Of a stretch of DNA of 32,492 bases, positions 19,419 to 29,085 are shown piece by piece. The first letter of the stretch is position 1; every line of letters begins with the position of its first letter. The stretch spans positions 1 through 32,492 of the forward strand of contig NZ_WBXP01000042.1 in the NCBI RefSeq assembly GCF_016415625.1, read 5' to 3'. This DNA is from Shimwellia pseudoproteus. GTDB lineage: Bacteria; Pseudomonadota; Gammaproteobacteria; Enterobacterales; Enterobacteriaceae. Both the position numbers and the translations under genes were made by a program. The notes under the pieces were generated by a model, which ran no database searches, was not told the DNA's origin, and worked only from the letters and a program-made list of their open reading frames with translations.

Positions 19419-20235
19419 GCATGCGTTGCTTTTCTGCCCGGGCCATCATGATCCACGCAATAAACCCGATGATCCCGACCACACCCAGTATAATCGATGC
19501 CAGCGCGTTAATTTCCGGGTTAACCCCCATCCGCACGCTGGAGAACACCAGCATCGGCAGTGTGGTGGCCCCGGGGCCGGAAACAAAGCTGGCTATCACC
19601 AGGTCATCCAGCGAGAGCGTAAACGCCAGCAGCCAGCCGGAAATGATCGCCGGGGAGATCATCGGCAGGGTGATGACGAAAAAGACCTTCAGCGGCGTGG
19701 CGCCGAGATCCATTGCCGCCTCTTCAATGGAACGATCCAGCTCCCGCAGCCGGGCGCTGATCACCACCGCCACATAGGCGGTACAAAAGGTGACGTGCGC
19801 CAGCCAAATCGTCAGCATACCGCGCTCTGCCGGCCAGCCAATGGCCTGACCCAGCGCCACAAACAGCAGCAGCAGGGACAAGCCGGTGATAACATCCGGC
19901 ATCACCAGCGGCGCGGTGAGCATAAACGCAAACCCGTTCGCCCCGCGAAAACGCCGAAAGCGCACCATCACCACCGACGCAATCGTCCCGAGGACCACCG
20001 CCATACTGGCCGCCGCCGCCGCAATGGTCAGGCTGAGCACCACCGCGCTGATCATCTGGGCATCCTGGAACAGCACCCGATACCACTGGGTTGACCAGCC
20101 TGCCCACACGGTCACCAGCCGCGAGCTGTTAAACGAGTAAATCACCAGCATCAGCATCGGGGCATACAAAAAAGTAAACCCGATAATCAGGATAGCTATC
20201 CGCCACGGGGAGCATACTACCGGTAAATTATTCAT
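19390..20235 (-). CDS. potI: Putrescine ABC transporter permease PotI
   Basis: Inner-membrane permease of 281 residues, one of two channel subunits of the PotFGHI putrescine importer. It has six predicted spans and the EAA loop (EEAAMDLGATPLKVFFVITLP) for contact with PotG. The start overlaps the potH stop in an ATGA arrangement, so translation is coupled. It is the last clear gene of the pot operon. Confidence 0.96.
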   Translation of the reverse strand: MNNLPVVCSPWRIAILIIGFTFLYAPMLMLVIYSFNSSRLVTVWAGWSTQWYRVLFQDAQMISAVVLSLTIAAAAASMAVVLGTIASVVMVRFRRFRGANGFAFMLTAPLVMPDVITGLSLLLLFVALGQAIGWPAERGMLTIWLAHVTFCTAYVAVVISARLRELDRSIEEAAMDLGATPLKVFFVITLPMISPAIISGWLLAFTLSLDDLVIASFVSGPGATTLPMLVFSSVRMGVNPEINALASIILGVVGIIGFIAWIMMARAEKQRMRDIQRARRG

Positions 20236-21191
20236 CCCTGATCCTCCGCCACTTTGTTCTGGTGTTTATGGAACCACATGATTGGCACGATCAGCAGCAC
20301 CAGCATGACAATGGCCACCGCCGATGCCACCGGCCAGTCGCGGTTATTGAAAAACTCCTGCCACAGTACCCGGCCAATCATGATGCTGTCCGGCCCGCCG
20401 AGCAGTTCCGGGATAACAAACTCCCCAACCGCCGGAATAAACACCAGCATGGAACCGGCGATAATCCCGCCTTTGGTTAATGGCACAATAATACTGAAGA
20501 AGGTTTTTAACGGCCTGGCCCCCAGATCGAGGGACGCCTCCACCAGGGAGTAGTCAATCCGGGTCAGCGCGGTATAGATAGGCAATACCATAAACGGCAG
20601 ATAGGCATAAACAATGCCGATATAGACCGCCAGGTTGGTGTGCAGGATTGCCAGCGGCTGATCAATCACCCCAAGCCAAAGCAATACGTTGTTCAGTACC
20701 CCGTTCTCTTTCAGGATCCCTATCCAGGCATAGACGCGGATCAAAAACGATGTCCATGACGGCAGGATCACCAGCAGCAACAGGATATTGCGGGTGGAGG
20801 CTTTGCTGTGGGCCACCGCCCACGCCAGGGGATACCCCAGCACCAGACAGCACAGGGTCGACACCGCCGCCACCTGTAATGACTGGAGATACGCCTCCGC
20901 ATACAGAGGATCGTCGGTCAGTTGCAGATAATTGGCAAAGTTAAGCGCGATGGTGAGCTGCCCGTCGGCCCAGCTCAGCAGGTCAGTATAGGGCGGAATT
21001 GCCCGGGCAATATCGGCGAGGCTTATCTTAAACACAATCAGGAACGGCACCATAAACAGCAGGATCAACCAGATAAACGGCAGCCCGATAACCAGTTTAC
21101 GCCCGTGGACCATTTGCATACGGGCCAGCCAGAGCCGCACCGCGCCCTGGGGAGGTTTCCCTGCTGAACGTTCAGTTACACTGCTCATCAT
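20232..21191 (-). CDS. potH: Putrescine ABC transporter permease PotH
   Basis: Permease partner of PotI, 319 residues from the first Met (E. coli 317). It has six predicted membrane spans and an EAA loop in the form EASLDLGARPLKTFFSIIVP. Two in-frame ATGs open the frame; either could be used. The gap to potG is only six bases and potI overlaps its stop. Confidence 0.96.
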   Translation of the reverse strand: MMSSVTERSAGKPPQGAVRLWLARMQMVHGRKLVIGLPFIWLILLFMVPFLIVFKISLADIARAIPPYTDLLSWADGQLTIALNFANYLQLTDDPLYAEAYLQSLQVAAVSTLCCLVLGYPLAWAVAHSKASTRNILLLLVILPSWTSFLIRVYAWIGILKENGVLNNVLLWLGVIDQPLAILHTNLAVYIGIVYAYLPFMVLPIYTALTRIDYSLVEASLDLGARPLKTFFSIIVPLTKGGIIAGSMLVFIPAVGEFVIPELLGGPDSIMIGRVLWQEFFNNRDWPVASAVAIVMLVLLIVPIMWFHKHQNKVAEDQG

Positions 21192-21197
21192 CCCCTC

Positions 21198-22331
21198 CTA
21201 CACGGTCAGCACGACACAGCTGTCGGCATCCCAGCACAACCGGACTTCATCCCCCCAGGTCGGGGCCCCTTTACGATAGCGATGCGCATTCTGCAACTGG
21301 GCGCTGATCATCTGGCCACTGTGCAAACGGATGTGATAGATAGACAAATCGCCCAGGTAGGCAATGTGTACCACCTCCCCCACGGCGAAGTTGTAACCGT
21401 CGGCGGGTGGGGTTTCGCAGAGCATGACTTTTTCAGGACGCAGCGCCACATACACCGGCACACCATCAACCACCGACGCATCCGGATCGACCTTAAGCGG
21501 GTGCACCAGCCCCGGGGCGTCGATAACCAGCCCGTCTTCTTCGCGGGTTTTCAGCAACCCCTCAAAGACGTTGACCGAGCCAATAAACTCAGCGCTGTAG
21601 CGGGTGGTGGGATGTTCATAGATCTCTTCCGGCTCACCGATTTGCACAAATTTGCCGCGGTTCATAATGGCAATCCGCCCGGCCATGGTCATCGCCTCTT
21701 CCTGATCGTGGGTCACCATCACACAGGTCGCCCCGACCCGCTCAAGAATGTCCACCACCTCAAGCTGCATCCGGTCACGCAGTTTTTTATCCAGCGCGCC
21801 CATCGGCTCGTCAAGTAACAGCAATTTAGGCCGTTTGGCCAGACTGCGGGCCAGGGCCACACGCTGGCGCTGGCCGCCAGACAACTGATGCGGTTTACGC
21901 CGGGCATATTCCTGCATATGCACCAGCGCCAGCATCTCTTCCACCCGGCTGGCGATTTCCCCTTTCGCCAGCCGGTCCTGTTTCAGCCCAAAAGCGATGT
22001 TCTGCTCCACGGTCATATGGGGGAACAACGCATAAGACTGGAACATCATATTAATCGGCCGCTGGTAAGGCGGTACCTGGGACAAATCCACCCCGTCGAG
22101 GACAATCTGCCCGTGGGTGGGGGGCTCAAACCCGGCCAGCATCCGTAATAATGTGGATTTCCCGCACCCGGATGCGCCAAGCAGCGCGAAAATTTCCCCT
22201 TTGTAGATAGTCAGGCTGACATCATCAACGGCATGTTGGCCGTCAAACGATTTGGTCAGATTGCGGATTTCAAGCAGCGGAGTCAGTGTCTTAATGGTTT
22301 TCGCCCGCGGGCGGAGGATAGTGTCGTTCAC
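21198..22331 (-). CDS. potG: Putrescine ABC transporter ATP-binding protein PotG
   Basis: ATPase of the putrescine importer, 377 residues as in E. coli. It shows Walker A GASGCGKS, the Q-loop MFQSYALFPH, signature LSGGQRQR, Walker B LLLLDEPMGALD, the switch histidine in VMVTHDQEEA, and a C-terminal TOBE-type regulatory domain from about residue 290. It is separated from potF by 143 bases that contain a strong hairpin, which suits a lower expression level than the binding protein. Confidence 0.97.
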   Translation of the reverse strand: MNDTILRPRAKTIKTLTPLLEIRNLTKSFDGQHAVDDVSLTIYKGEIFALLGASGCGKSTLLRMLAGFEPPTHGQIVLDGVDLSQVPPYQRPINMMFQSYALFPHMTVEQNIAFGLKQDRLAKGEIASRVEEMLALVHMQEYARRKPHQLSGGQRQRVALARSLAKRPKLLLLDEPMGALDKKLRDRMQLEVVDILERVGATCVMVTHDQEEAMTMAGRIAIMNRGKFVQIGEPEEIYEHPTTRYSAEFIGSVNVFEGLLKTREEDGLVIDAPGLVHPLKVDPDASVVDGVPVYVALRPEKVMLCETPPADGYNFAVGEVVHIAYLGDLSIYHIRLHSGQMISAQLQNAHRYRKGAPTWGDEVRLCWDADSCVVLTV

Positions 22332-22421
22332 GGTGGATTCCCTCCGGCAAAAGAGAAGTTCGGCCCGGTCGCCTTACTGTTTTTATTGTAGTGACCAGCG
22401 CAGCGAGGCCCTGGCCGTATT

Positions 22422-22454
22422 GGGGCAATTGCACACTTATGATGCAACTGCCCC
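22422..22454 (-). repeat. Hairpin between potF and potG
   Basis: A 12-bp stem with one wobble pair and a 9-base loop (22422-22433 with 22443-22454) lies just after the potF stop. No T-run follows on the minus strand. A processing or stabilising stem here would keep potF mRNA more abundant than potGHI, a common design for binding-protein transporters. The role is inferred. Confidence 0.55.
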
Positions 22455-22474
22455 TGATTAGCGCACTAAAATGG

Positions 22475-23584
22475 CTACTTACCCGTTTTTACTTTGGTCC
22501 ATGAGCGGGTGATCACCCGATCGATCTTCGGCGACTGCACCTTAAGCGGGAACAATTTGGCACGTACCTCTGCCGGGGGGTAGATACCCGGATTATTACG
22601 CACTTCCGGGGCCAGATACTCGGTGGCGGCTTTGTTGGCATTCTGGTAGAACACAGTGTTGCTGATATCGGCAATCACTTTCGGCTCCATCAGATAATTA
22701 AGGAACTGGTAGGCGGCGTCTTTATTTTTGGCATCTGCCGTGATGGCGAAGTTATCAAAATAACCAATCGCCCCCTCTTTCGGGATGCTATACGCAATAT
22801 GCACCCCGTTTTTCGCCTCTTTCGCGCGGTTAGCCGCCTGCAGAACATCCCCTGACCAGCCAATCGCCACGCAGATATCGCCATTGGCTAAATCGTTAAT
22901 ATATTGCGAAGAATGGAAATAGCGCACGCTGGGGCGCAGTTTAAGCAGCAGATCGGTGGCCGCCGTGTAATCAGCCGGATCGGCGCTGTTCGGGTCTTTG
23001 CCTAAATAGTGCAGCACCGTGGCGTACATTTCACTGGGGGCATCGAGGAATGCCACGCCGCAACTCTTAAGTTTGGCGAGATTTTCCGGTTTAAAAATCA
23101 GATCCCAGCTGTCCACCGGCGCGTTGTCGCCCAGGGCCGCTTTGACTTTATCAACGTTATAGCCGATACCAGTGGTCACCAGCATATAGGGGATACCGTA
23201 TTTATTATCGTGGTCATTCTGCGCCGCCAGTTTCAGCAGCTCAGGATCCAGATTTTTATAATTCGGTAATTTGCTCTTATCCAGCGGGGCAAAAATCCCG
23301 GCCTGGGACTGACGCTCCAGGAAGTTAGACGATGGCACCACCAGATCATATCCCGTGCTGCCGGCCATTAATTTCCCCTCCAGCACCTCATTGGAGTCGA
23401 AGACGTCATAAACCACTTTAATCCCGGTCTGTTTGGTGAAATTTTTCAGGGTATCCTTGCCCATATAGTCAGACCAGTTGTAGATATGCAGCGTTTTCTG
23501 ATCATCCGCCAGCGCCACGGCGGAGGAGACGATCAGTGCCCCGGCGATAACGCCTGACAACCATTTTTTTGCGGGGATGGACAT
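22475..23584 (-). CDS. potF: Putrescine-binding periplasmic protein PotF
   Basis: Periplasmic receptor of the PotFGHI importer, 369 residues (E. coli 370). The signal peptide is MSIPAKKWLSG... with likely cleavage after VALA. Mature features are HIYNWSDY, VYDVFDSNEVLEGKL, the central FLDAPSEMYATVLHYLG, and GWSGDV and YFDNFA, where E. coli PotF has binding-pocket residues. The ATG at 23584 fits the family start and has GAAGGA about eleven bases upstream. It is more divergent from E. coli than PotG or PotH, mainly on the surface and after residue 50. Confidence 0.94.
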   Translation of the reverse strand: MSIPAKKWLSGVIAGALIVSSAVALADDQKTLHIYNWSDYMGKDTLKNFTKQTGIKVVYDVFDSNEVLEGKLMAGSTGYDLVVPSSNFLERQSQAGIFAPLDKSKLPNYKNLDPELLKLAAQNDHDNKYGIPYMLVTTGIGYNVDKVKAALGDNAPVDSWDLIFKPENLAKLKSCGVAFLDAPSEMYATVLHYLGKDPNSADPADYTAATDLLLKLRPSVRYFHSSQYINDLANGDICVAIGWSGDVLQAANRAKEAKNGVHIAYSIPKEGAIGYFDNFAITADAKNKDAAYQFLNYLMEPKVIADISNTVFYQNANKAATEYLAPEVRNNPGIYPPAEVRAKLFPLKVQSPKIDRVITRSWTKVKTGK

Positions 23585-23946
23585 ATTTTTTATTTCCTTC
23601 TCAAAAGGTAATGGCAATGCGCGTGAGGGAGAAAACTCAACAGCAAACTTCTGGGCAAAATCCTATGCAAAATTCGTGCACACTTGTCCTGACTGAAATA
23701 AAAAAACGGTAATGAGGCTACCAGCACGCTGCACATTTTCGGTGCAGCGCAAGAATAACGTTAGCAGGGGATACGACGATAGCTAGCCAGAAAAAAGCGA
23801 TTTTTATCAACCGGTCACAGAAATGACATTCAGAATTGGCGCCAGCAATAAAATTGGCATGAAAGCGATTATGGTGGGGGCGTGCGCGGGGTATTTCACT
23901 GCGCAGTGCCGTCATTATTCAGACGACAGTGCGCAATCAGGGAAGA
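23585..23946 (-). other. 362-bp intergenic region between ybjN and potF
   Basis: No gene seen. Two inverted repeats stand out: 23901-23934, just downstream of the ybjN stop (about 13-bp imperfect stem), and 23727-23749 (CGCTGCAC with GTGCAGCG). A run of seven A residues near 23700 (T on the transcribed strand) follows the second. The first probably ends or protects the ybjN message; the rest should hold the potF promoter, which I cannot place with confidence. Confidence 0.5.
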
Positions 23947-24426
23947 TTAATGCAGAAAATGGGTGACTTCAGGTTCTTCCGCTACAGCTTCATCGTCTGC
24001 GCTGTAGAGCAACTGGTTGGCTGAGGCTTCCAGAATCACCATTGAAACTTGTTCTTCACTCTGCTTCATAAAGGCGGCAAACTGCTCGCGGGTAACGCCC
24101 ACCGTAACGGAAAGCGCCTGGCAGACCACCAATTTAGGCAGATTATCATCCTGAACATCAAGGAAGGCTTTCATGGTCAGCGAGCTGGCGTTGATCGACG
24201 AAAGATCAACCGACAGGGCTAACAGCGCCGAGGGTTTCACTTCAGCCAGCGCTGAGAATAACAGCACGTTATCAATCAGATCGATCTTCGCATCAAATAC
24301 CCCTTCAAAATTCTGCATATGCGGAAGATGCAACGCCTGGCAGGAATCACACTCGTAGAAAGTTACCCCAATCTCATCCATCCAGCGACGGACAATTTCC
24401 AGTGTCGGAATGACGAGTGACTCCAT
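23947..24426 (-). CDS. ybjN: YbjN family protein
   Basis: Protein of 159 residues, close to E. coli YbjN (158). Its fold resembles type III secretion chaperones, and in E. coli changed dosage affects motility, biofilm and stress phenotypes; the biochemical role is not settled. Family blocks are ECDSCQALHLPHMQNFEGVFD, INASSLTMKAFLDVQDDNLP and MKQSEEQVSMVILEA. The acidic C-terminus differs from E. coli. It lies between rimK and potF, as in E. coli. Confidence 0.94.
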   Translation of the reverse strand: MESLVIPTLEIVRRWMDEIGVTFYECDSCQALHLPHMQNFEGVFDAKIDLIDNVLLFSALAEVKPSALLALSVDLSSINASSLTMKAFLDVQDDNLPKLVVCQALSVTVGVTREQFAAFMKQSEEQVSMVILEASANQLLYSADDEAVAEEPEVTHFLH

Positions 24427-24530
24427 AACCTCGGATACCTCTATTAACGTTAATAACGGGGGGCGAAATAAAGCACCATAGCTTACGCAAAAAGCCGCCT
24501 GGATACCATGCGATTATGCGGCATCTCCGG

Positions 24531-25433
24531 TTAGCCGCCCATTTTGGGGCTGTACCCTGGCCGGGCCTGGCATTCAATCCAGCGGATCATCAGGGTGGCA
24601 ATATCCAGCCCGGTGGTGGTTTCAATCCCCTCCAGGCCGGGGGAGGCGTTAACCTCCATCACCAGCGGCCCGCGGTTGGCGCGCAGAATATCCACCCCGG
24701 CCACTTCCAGCCCCAGGGTCTGGGCCGCCGTGATAGCCAGCGCCCGCTCCTGATCGGAAATCTCCACCATCCGGGCCCGTCCTCCCCGGTGGAGGTTGGA
24801 ACGAAAATCCCCGGCTTTTGCCTGGCGTTCAATGGCGGCCACCACCTGATCCCCCACCACCAGGCAGCGCACATCTTTGCCCCCGGACTCCGCGATATAT
24901 TCCTGCACCAGGATATGGGCATTTAAGCCGCGAAAAGCATCAATCACGCTTTCCGCGGCCTGGGTCGTCTCTGTCAGGACCACGCCAATCCCCTGGGTCC
25001 CCTCCACCAGCTTCACCACCAGCGGCGCCCCGCCCACCATCCTTATCAGGTCGCTGGTATCATCCGGGGAGTGCGCCATGCCGGTGATCGGCAGCGGGAC
25101 CCCTTTGCTGGCGAGCAATTGCAGGGAGCGCAGTTTATCCCGCGCCCGGCTAATGGCCACAGACTCGTTAAGCGGGTAACTGCCGGAAAGCTCGAACTGG
25201 CGTAATACGGCGGTACCGTAGAAGGTAATGGCGGAGCCTATACGCGGAATAATCGCATCATAATGGGGTAACCGGCGGCCTTTATAATGCACACAGGACG
25301 CCTCAGAACCGATGGTCATATAGCAGGAGAGCGGATCAATAATCTCCACCTGATGCCCCCGGGCGAGAGCGGCCTCCCGCAGGCGTTTACAGGACCAGAG
25401 CGACCCGTCCCTGGATAAAATAGCTATTTTCAT
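24531..25433 (-). CDS. rimK: Ribosomal protein S6--L-glutamate ligase RimK
   Basis: ATP-grasp enzyme that adds glutamates to the C-terminus of ribosomal protein S6. The 300 residues equal E. coli RimK. Seen in sequence: N-terminal [17 protein letters not shown], the pre-ATP-grasp domain, the ATP-grasp nucleotide segment [15 protein letters not shown] near residue 145, and the metal-binding end [15 protein letters not shown] near residue 260. The start is 40 bases after the nfsA stop, so it is probably in the ybjC-nfsA-rimK-ybjN transcript, as in E. coli. Confidence 0.97.
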   Translation of the reverse strand: MKIAILSRDGSLWSCKRLREAALARGHQVEIIDPLSCYMTIGSEASCVHYKGRRLPHYDAIIPRIGSAITFYGTAVLRQFELSGSYPLNESVAISRARDKLRSLQLLASKGVPLPITGMAHSPDDTSDLIRMVGGAPLVVKLVEGTQGIGVVLTETTQAAESVIDAFRGLNAHILVQEYIAESGGKDVRCLVVGDQVVAAIERQAKAGDFRSNLHRGGRARMVEISDQERALAITAAQTLGLEVAGVDILRANRGPLVMEVNASPGLEGIETTTGLDIATLMIRWIECQARPGYSPKMGG

Positions 25434-25473
25434 CCGCTACCCCTTCGCGATGGTCATGGCGATGGCGGGCGGA

Positions 25474-26196
25474 TTAACGCTCGGCCCAGCCCTGTTGATG
25501 TAAATAGTCGAGAATAAACGGTCGGCTCTCTTTGATAATGGTGCGGCGGATATGATCGCTCCAGGTATCCTGGCGGGTGTTACTCCCCCGGCGCTGATAA
25601 TAGTCGGCAACCTCATCGTCGTACTGCTGCAGCACCGCACGGTCCAGCGGCTGGTAGTGATTTTCATGTACCACTAATGACTGCGGCAGGCGCGGTTTCA
25701 GATCCGGCTTTTCCGCGGGCCAGCCAAGGCACAGCCCGAACAGCGGCAGGACAAATTTCGGCAACCCAAGTAATGCGGTAACCTCAGCAATATGGTTGCG
25801 GACCCCGCCGATATACACCCCGCCCAGCCCCAGAGACTCCGCGGCGGTCAGCGCATTCTGGGCCATCATCGCGGTATCGACCGCCCCCAGCAGCAGTTGC
25901 TCGGTCCAGCCCAGTTGTGCCCCGGGGCAAATTTGCAGATGGCGGTTAAAATCCGCACAAAAGATCCAGAACTCCGCAGCCTGGGCCACGTGCTGCTGGG
26001 GCCCGGCCAGCTCTGCCAGCCGGGCACGCAGGGTGCTGTCAGTGATGCGAATAATCGCGCTGCACTGTAAGAAACTGGAGCTGGAGGTCGCTCTGGCGCT
26101 AGCGAAGATTGCCTCACGTTGTGCATCGCTGATCGGTTGGTCAGTAAACCGGCGTACAGAACGGTGGGCAAGCAGCAGATCAATGGTCGGCGTCAT
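25474..26196 (-). CDS. nfsA: Oxygen-insensitive NADPH nitroreductase NfsA
   Basis: FMN flavoprotein of 240 residues that reduces nitroaromatics, chromate and quinones with NADPH by two-electron steps. FMN-contacting motifs include HRSVRRFTDQPI at residues 11-22, SARATSSSSFLQCS near 35-47, and SLGLGGVYIGG near 130. The length equals E. coli NfsA. Its start overlaps the end of ybjC by 17 bases, so the two are coupled. In E. coli this pair is induced by SoxRS and MarA. Confidence 0.97.
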   Translation of the reverse strand: MTPTIDLLLAHRSVRRFTDQPISDAQREAIFASARATSSSSFLQCSAIIRITDSTLRARLAELAGPQQHVAQAAEFWIFCADFNRHLQICPGAQLGWTEQLLLGAVDTAMMAQNALTAAESLGLGGVYIGGVRNHIAEVTALLGLPKFVLPLFGLCLGWPAEKPDLKPRLPQSLVVHENHYQPLDRAVLQQYDDEVADYYQRRGSNTRQDTWSDHIRRTIIKESRPFILDYLHQQGWAER

Positions 26197-26455
26197 CGCG
26201 TGTTTCCTTTTTTGACTCAGTATGTTGCATCAATTGCGGGGCCACACGGCGGGATAGGGCCCCAATCAGGGCCACCGCCGCGGGGAGCATCAGCCCTACC
26301 CCGGCAAAAATCATGATTAGCGCAGCCCCACTGCCGGCCAGCACGCCAGGCAATACCAGATACCGATTAACCGAAAGCCAGGCCAGCACCAACAGCAGAA
26401 TGCCTGCGGTTTCCAGAATCAGTAGCGGTAATGGGATGATCCTTTGCTTTTTCAT
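26180..26455 (-). CDS. ybjC: Small membrane protein YbjC (DUF1418)
   Basis: Protein of 91 residues with two hydrophobic helices (about 8-28 and 33-60) and a charged C-terminus, matching E. coli YbjC (95). The function is unknown. The start ATG has AAGGAG in good position. It is the first gene of ybjC-nfsA-rimK and overlaps nfsA. In E. coli the next gene upstream is grxA; here it is not present. Confidence 0.9.
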   Translation of the reverse strand: MKKQRIIPLPLLILETAGILLLVLAWLSVNRYLVLPGVLAGSGAALIMIFAGVGLMLPAAVALIGALSRRVAPQLMQHTESKKETRDDADH

Positions 26456-26482
26456 CTATCCGCTCCTTATCAGAATGGGCAG

Positions 26483-26488
26483 AGTATA
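26483..26488 (-). promoter_or_regulatory. Probable -10 of the ybjC-nfsA promoter
   Basis: TATACT on the minus strand lies 28 bases before the ybjC ATG. The -35 at 17-bp spacing is poor (TGCATC), as expected for an activator-dependent promoter such as the SoxS/MarA-controlled one of E. coli. I did not find a convincing sox box. Confidence 0.4.
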
Positions 26489-26616
26489 TACGCAAAACAG
26501 GCCCGGATGCAGGCACAGGACATGCCCCCGGCAGTAAAAATAGCGGCGGCCGGCATAATGGCAAAATAGAGGGGAATACAGGCGCGATGTCGTGCTCAGC
26601 AACACCGCCGGGGGAA

Positions 26617-27006
26617 TTACTCGTCGTCTTGTGGGGGGGCAAGCTCGCGGCGCTTTTTCCGCATCCCTACGACCATCAGAAAACATAAGGAACCAAGAGA
26701 TGACCAGAAGACCGCGCTCAGCAACCAGGCGATTTCCTGTACGAAAGGACGATCCGAGACAAAAATCGTGTCCAGGGCAATAATACACACCGGGAGTGCT
26801 ATCATGACGCCAATCAGCGGCTCAACAATGCGCTCTTTGCGGGCAAAAAAACTGGCGACAGCCCCGGGGATCAGAAAAACCAATAGACCAAGTTCCGGGT
26901 GGCCGGCCGCACGAAATGCGCCGCGCATGTTCCAGCGCACCGCCAGAAACACCACGAGAAACAATACACAGCAACAAATGATACTCATCCAGCGATGTGC
27001 CCGCAT
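26617..27006 (-). CDS. ybjM: Inner membrane protein YbjM
   Basis: Membrane protein of 129 residues with four hydrophobic helices, similar to E. coli YbjM in GAFRAAGHPELGLLVFLIPG, the FF-rich loop and EIAWLLSAVFWSSLGSLCFL. The function is unknown. I chose ATG 27006, which gives the family start (MRAHRWMSIICC) and has AGGGGGA about eight bases upstream; the frame is open for 25 more codons but these have no family match. The grxA gene expected between this gene and ybjC is absent. Confidence 0.88.
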   Translation of the reverse strand: MRAHRWMSIICCCVLFLVVFLAVRWNMRGAFRAAGHPELGLLVFLIPGAVASFFARKERIVEPLIGVMIALPVCIIALDTIFVSDRPFVQEIAWLLSAVFWSSLGSLCFLMVVGMRKKRRELAPPQDDE

Positions 27007-27320
27007 TACAACAATCCCCCTGACATTGCCACTATCAACCAACCGCTTTTCCTCCGCAGAGGAACCAGCCAGATAAAGCACATGCTATCCATGCCAGAAC
27101 TGAACGCTTATTTTTACTTTTGGTCTCTGTTATCTATGAACTCTCACTAGCCGTTAATTCAATGAAAGATTAAACTAACCGCGCTGACGTGAGTGAGGGC
27201 TGTTTTTCATCTTGCCTATCATATTGCCCGACAGGGTTATTGCCCCAAAAAACATCACTGACATTAGCGCAAAATATTATCACTTTCAACAGGTTACTAG
27301 TAAACAAGAAGTTATCCTCA
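27007..27320. other. 314-bp divergent region between ybjM and ybjL
   Basis: No gene seen. AT-rich in its right half. It must hold the divergent promoters of ybjM and ybjL; a possible ybjL promoter is TTTACT with TATGAA 16 bp downstream, around 27115-27142, but this is weak. A long frame open from 27189 into ybjL is an upstream extension without family similarity. Confidence 0.4.
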
Positions 27321-29009
27321 GTGAATATAAACGTCGCGGATTTGTTAAGCGGGAATTACATCCTGTTATTATTTGTGGTACTCGCCCTGGGCCTATGTCT
27401 GGGTAAATTACGGCTGGGCTCAGTACAACTGGGTAATTCTATTGGTGTTTTAGTGGTCTCTTTATTGCTGGGACAGCAACACTTTGCCATGAACACCGAT
27501 GCACTAAATCTGGGCTTTATGCTGTTTATTTTTTGCGTAGGTGTCGAAGCCGGGCCGAACTTTTTTTCCATCTTTTTCCGCGATGGTAAAAATTATCTTA
27601 TGTTAGCCACCGTCATGGTGGGGAGCGCGCTGCTGATGGCAGTGGGCTTTGGCAAACTGTTCCACTGGGACATCGGGCTGACTGCCGGGATGCTGGCCGG
27701 GGCCATGACCTCAACCCCGGTACTGGTGGGGGCGGGTGATACCCTGCGCCACTCAGGGATGGATAGCGCCCAGCTGGCTATTGCCCAGGATCATCTGAGC
27801 CTCGGTTACGCCTTAACCTATCTGGTGGGGCTGGTGAGCCTGATTGTCGGTGCCCGTTATCTGCCCAAACTGCAGCATCAGGATTTACAGACCAGCGCCC
27901 AGCAGATTGCCCGGGAGCGTGGCCTGGATACCGATGCCACCCGGAAAGTCTATTTACCGGTTATCCGCGCCTACCGCGTTGGCCCGGAGCTGGTTGCCTG
28001 GGCGGACGGTAAAAACCTGCGCGAGCTGGGGATCTATCGCCAGACCGGGTGCTATATCGAACGCATCCGCCGTAACGGTATTCTGGCAACCCCGGACGGG
28101 GACGCAGTGCTCCAGGTTGGGGATGAGATCTCCCTGGTAGGTTACCCCGATGCCCACGCCCGTCTTGATCCCAGCTTCCGTAACGGTAAGGAAGTCTTCG
28201 ATCGCGATCTGCTGGATATGCGTATTGTCACCGAAGAGATTGTGGTCAAGAACCACAATGTGGTGGGCCGCCGCCTGGCGCAAATGAAACTCACCGATCA
28301 CGGCTGCTTCCTCAACCGGGTGATCCGCAGCCAGATTGAGATGCCGATTGACGACAATATCGTTCTCAATAAGGGCGATGTGTTGCAGGTGAGCGGTGAT
28401 GCCCGCCGGGTAAAAACCATTGCCGACCGTATTGGGTTTATCTCCATCCACAGCCAGGTTACCGATCTGCTGGCCTTCTGCGCCTTTTTTATTATTGGCC
28501 TGATGATTGGGATGATCACCTTCGAATTCAGTTCGTTCAGTTTCGGGGTGGGTAACGCCGCCGGGCTGCTGTTTGCCGGGATCATGCTCGGGTTCCTGCG
28601 GGCGAACCATCCTACCTTCGGCTACATCCCCCAGGGGGCGCTGAATATGGTGAAAGAGTTCGGCCTGATGGTGTTTATGGCCGGTGTCGGCCTGAGTGCC
28701 GGTAGCGGTATTAGCCACGGTCTGGGTGCCATTGGCGGCCAGATGCTGGCTGCCGGTCTGATTGTCAGCCTGTTGCCGGTGGTGATCTGTTTCCTGTTCG
28801 GGGCTTATGTGCTGCGCATGAACCGCGCGTTGCTGTTCGGGGCCATGATGGGGGCCCGTACCTGTGCGCCCGCCATGGAGATTATCAGCGATGTGTCGCG
28901 CAGTAATATCCCGGCGCTGGGCTATGCGGGGACCTATGCGATAGCCAACGTATTGCTCACCCTGGCGGGGACATTAATCATCATCATCTGGCCGGGTCTG
29001 GCTGGCTGA
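27321..29009 (+). CDS. ybjL: AspT/YidE/YbjL family transporter YbjL
   Basis: Inner-membrane protein of 562 residues (E. coli YbjL 561), related to the aspartate:alanine antiporter family. Two blocks of about five membrane helices flank a cytoplasmic middle (about 200-380) with two RCK_C/TrkA_C domains ([12 protein letters not shown] and [12 protein letters not shown] regions). Signature stretches are [16 protein letters not shown] and [16 protein letters not shown]. The E. coli transport substrate is not firmly known, though the family moves acidic amino acids. I chose GTG 27321, which gives the family start (MNINVADLL); an AAGAAG sequence lies upstream. Confidence 0.94.
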   Translation: MNINVADLLSGNYILLLFVVLALGLCLGKLRLGSVQLGNSIGVLVVSLLLGQQHFAMNTDALNLGFMLFIFCVGVEAGPNFFSIFFRDGKNYLMLATVMVGSALLMAVGFGKLFHWDIGLTAGMLAGAMTSTPVLVGAGDTLRHSGMDSAQLAIAQDHLSLGYALTYLVGLVSLIVGARYLPKLQHQDLQTSAQQIARERGLDTDATRKVYLPVIRAYRVGPELVAWADGKNLRELGIYRQTGCYIERIRRNGILATPDGDAVLQVGDEISLVGYPDAHARLDPSFRNGKEVFDRDLLDMRIVTEEIVVKNHNVVGRRLAQMKLTDHGCFLNRVIRSQIEMPIDDNIVLNKGDVLQVSGDARRVKTIADRIGFISIHSQVTDLLAFCAFFIIGLMIGMITFEFSSFSFGVGNAAGLLFAGIMLGFLRANHPTFGYIPQGALNMVKEFGLMVFMAGVGLSAGSGISHGLGAIGGQMLAAGLIVSLLPVVICFLFGAYVLRMNRALLFGAMMGARTCAPAMEIISDVSRSNIPALGYAGTYAIANVLLTLAGTLIIIIWPGLAG

Positions 29010-29052
29010 TTACCCATTTTGTGCTGTCAAAAATTATTTCGCACTGCCCCGC

Positions 29053-29079
29053 GAACTTTTCACCAGGTCCCGGGTCTTA
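29053..29079 (+). promoter_or_regulatory. Sigma-E (RpoE) promoter of rybB
   Basis: GAACTT (29053-29058) and TCTTA (29075-29079) with a 16-base spacer fit the RpoE promoter pattern, and the -10 ends six bases before the RybB 5' end. rybB is a classic sigma-E-dependent small RNA gene. Confidence 0.85.
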
Positions 29080-29085
29080 ATTAGT

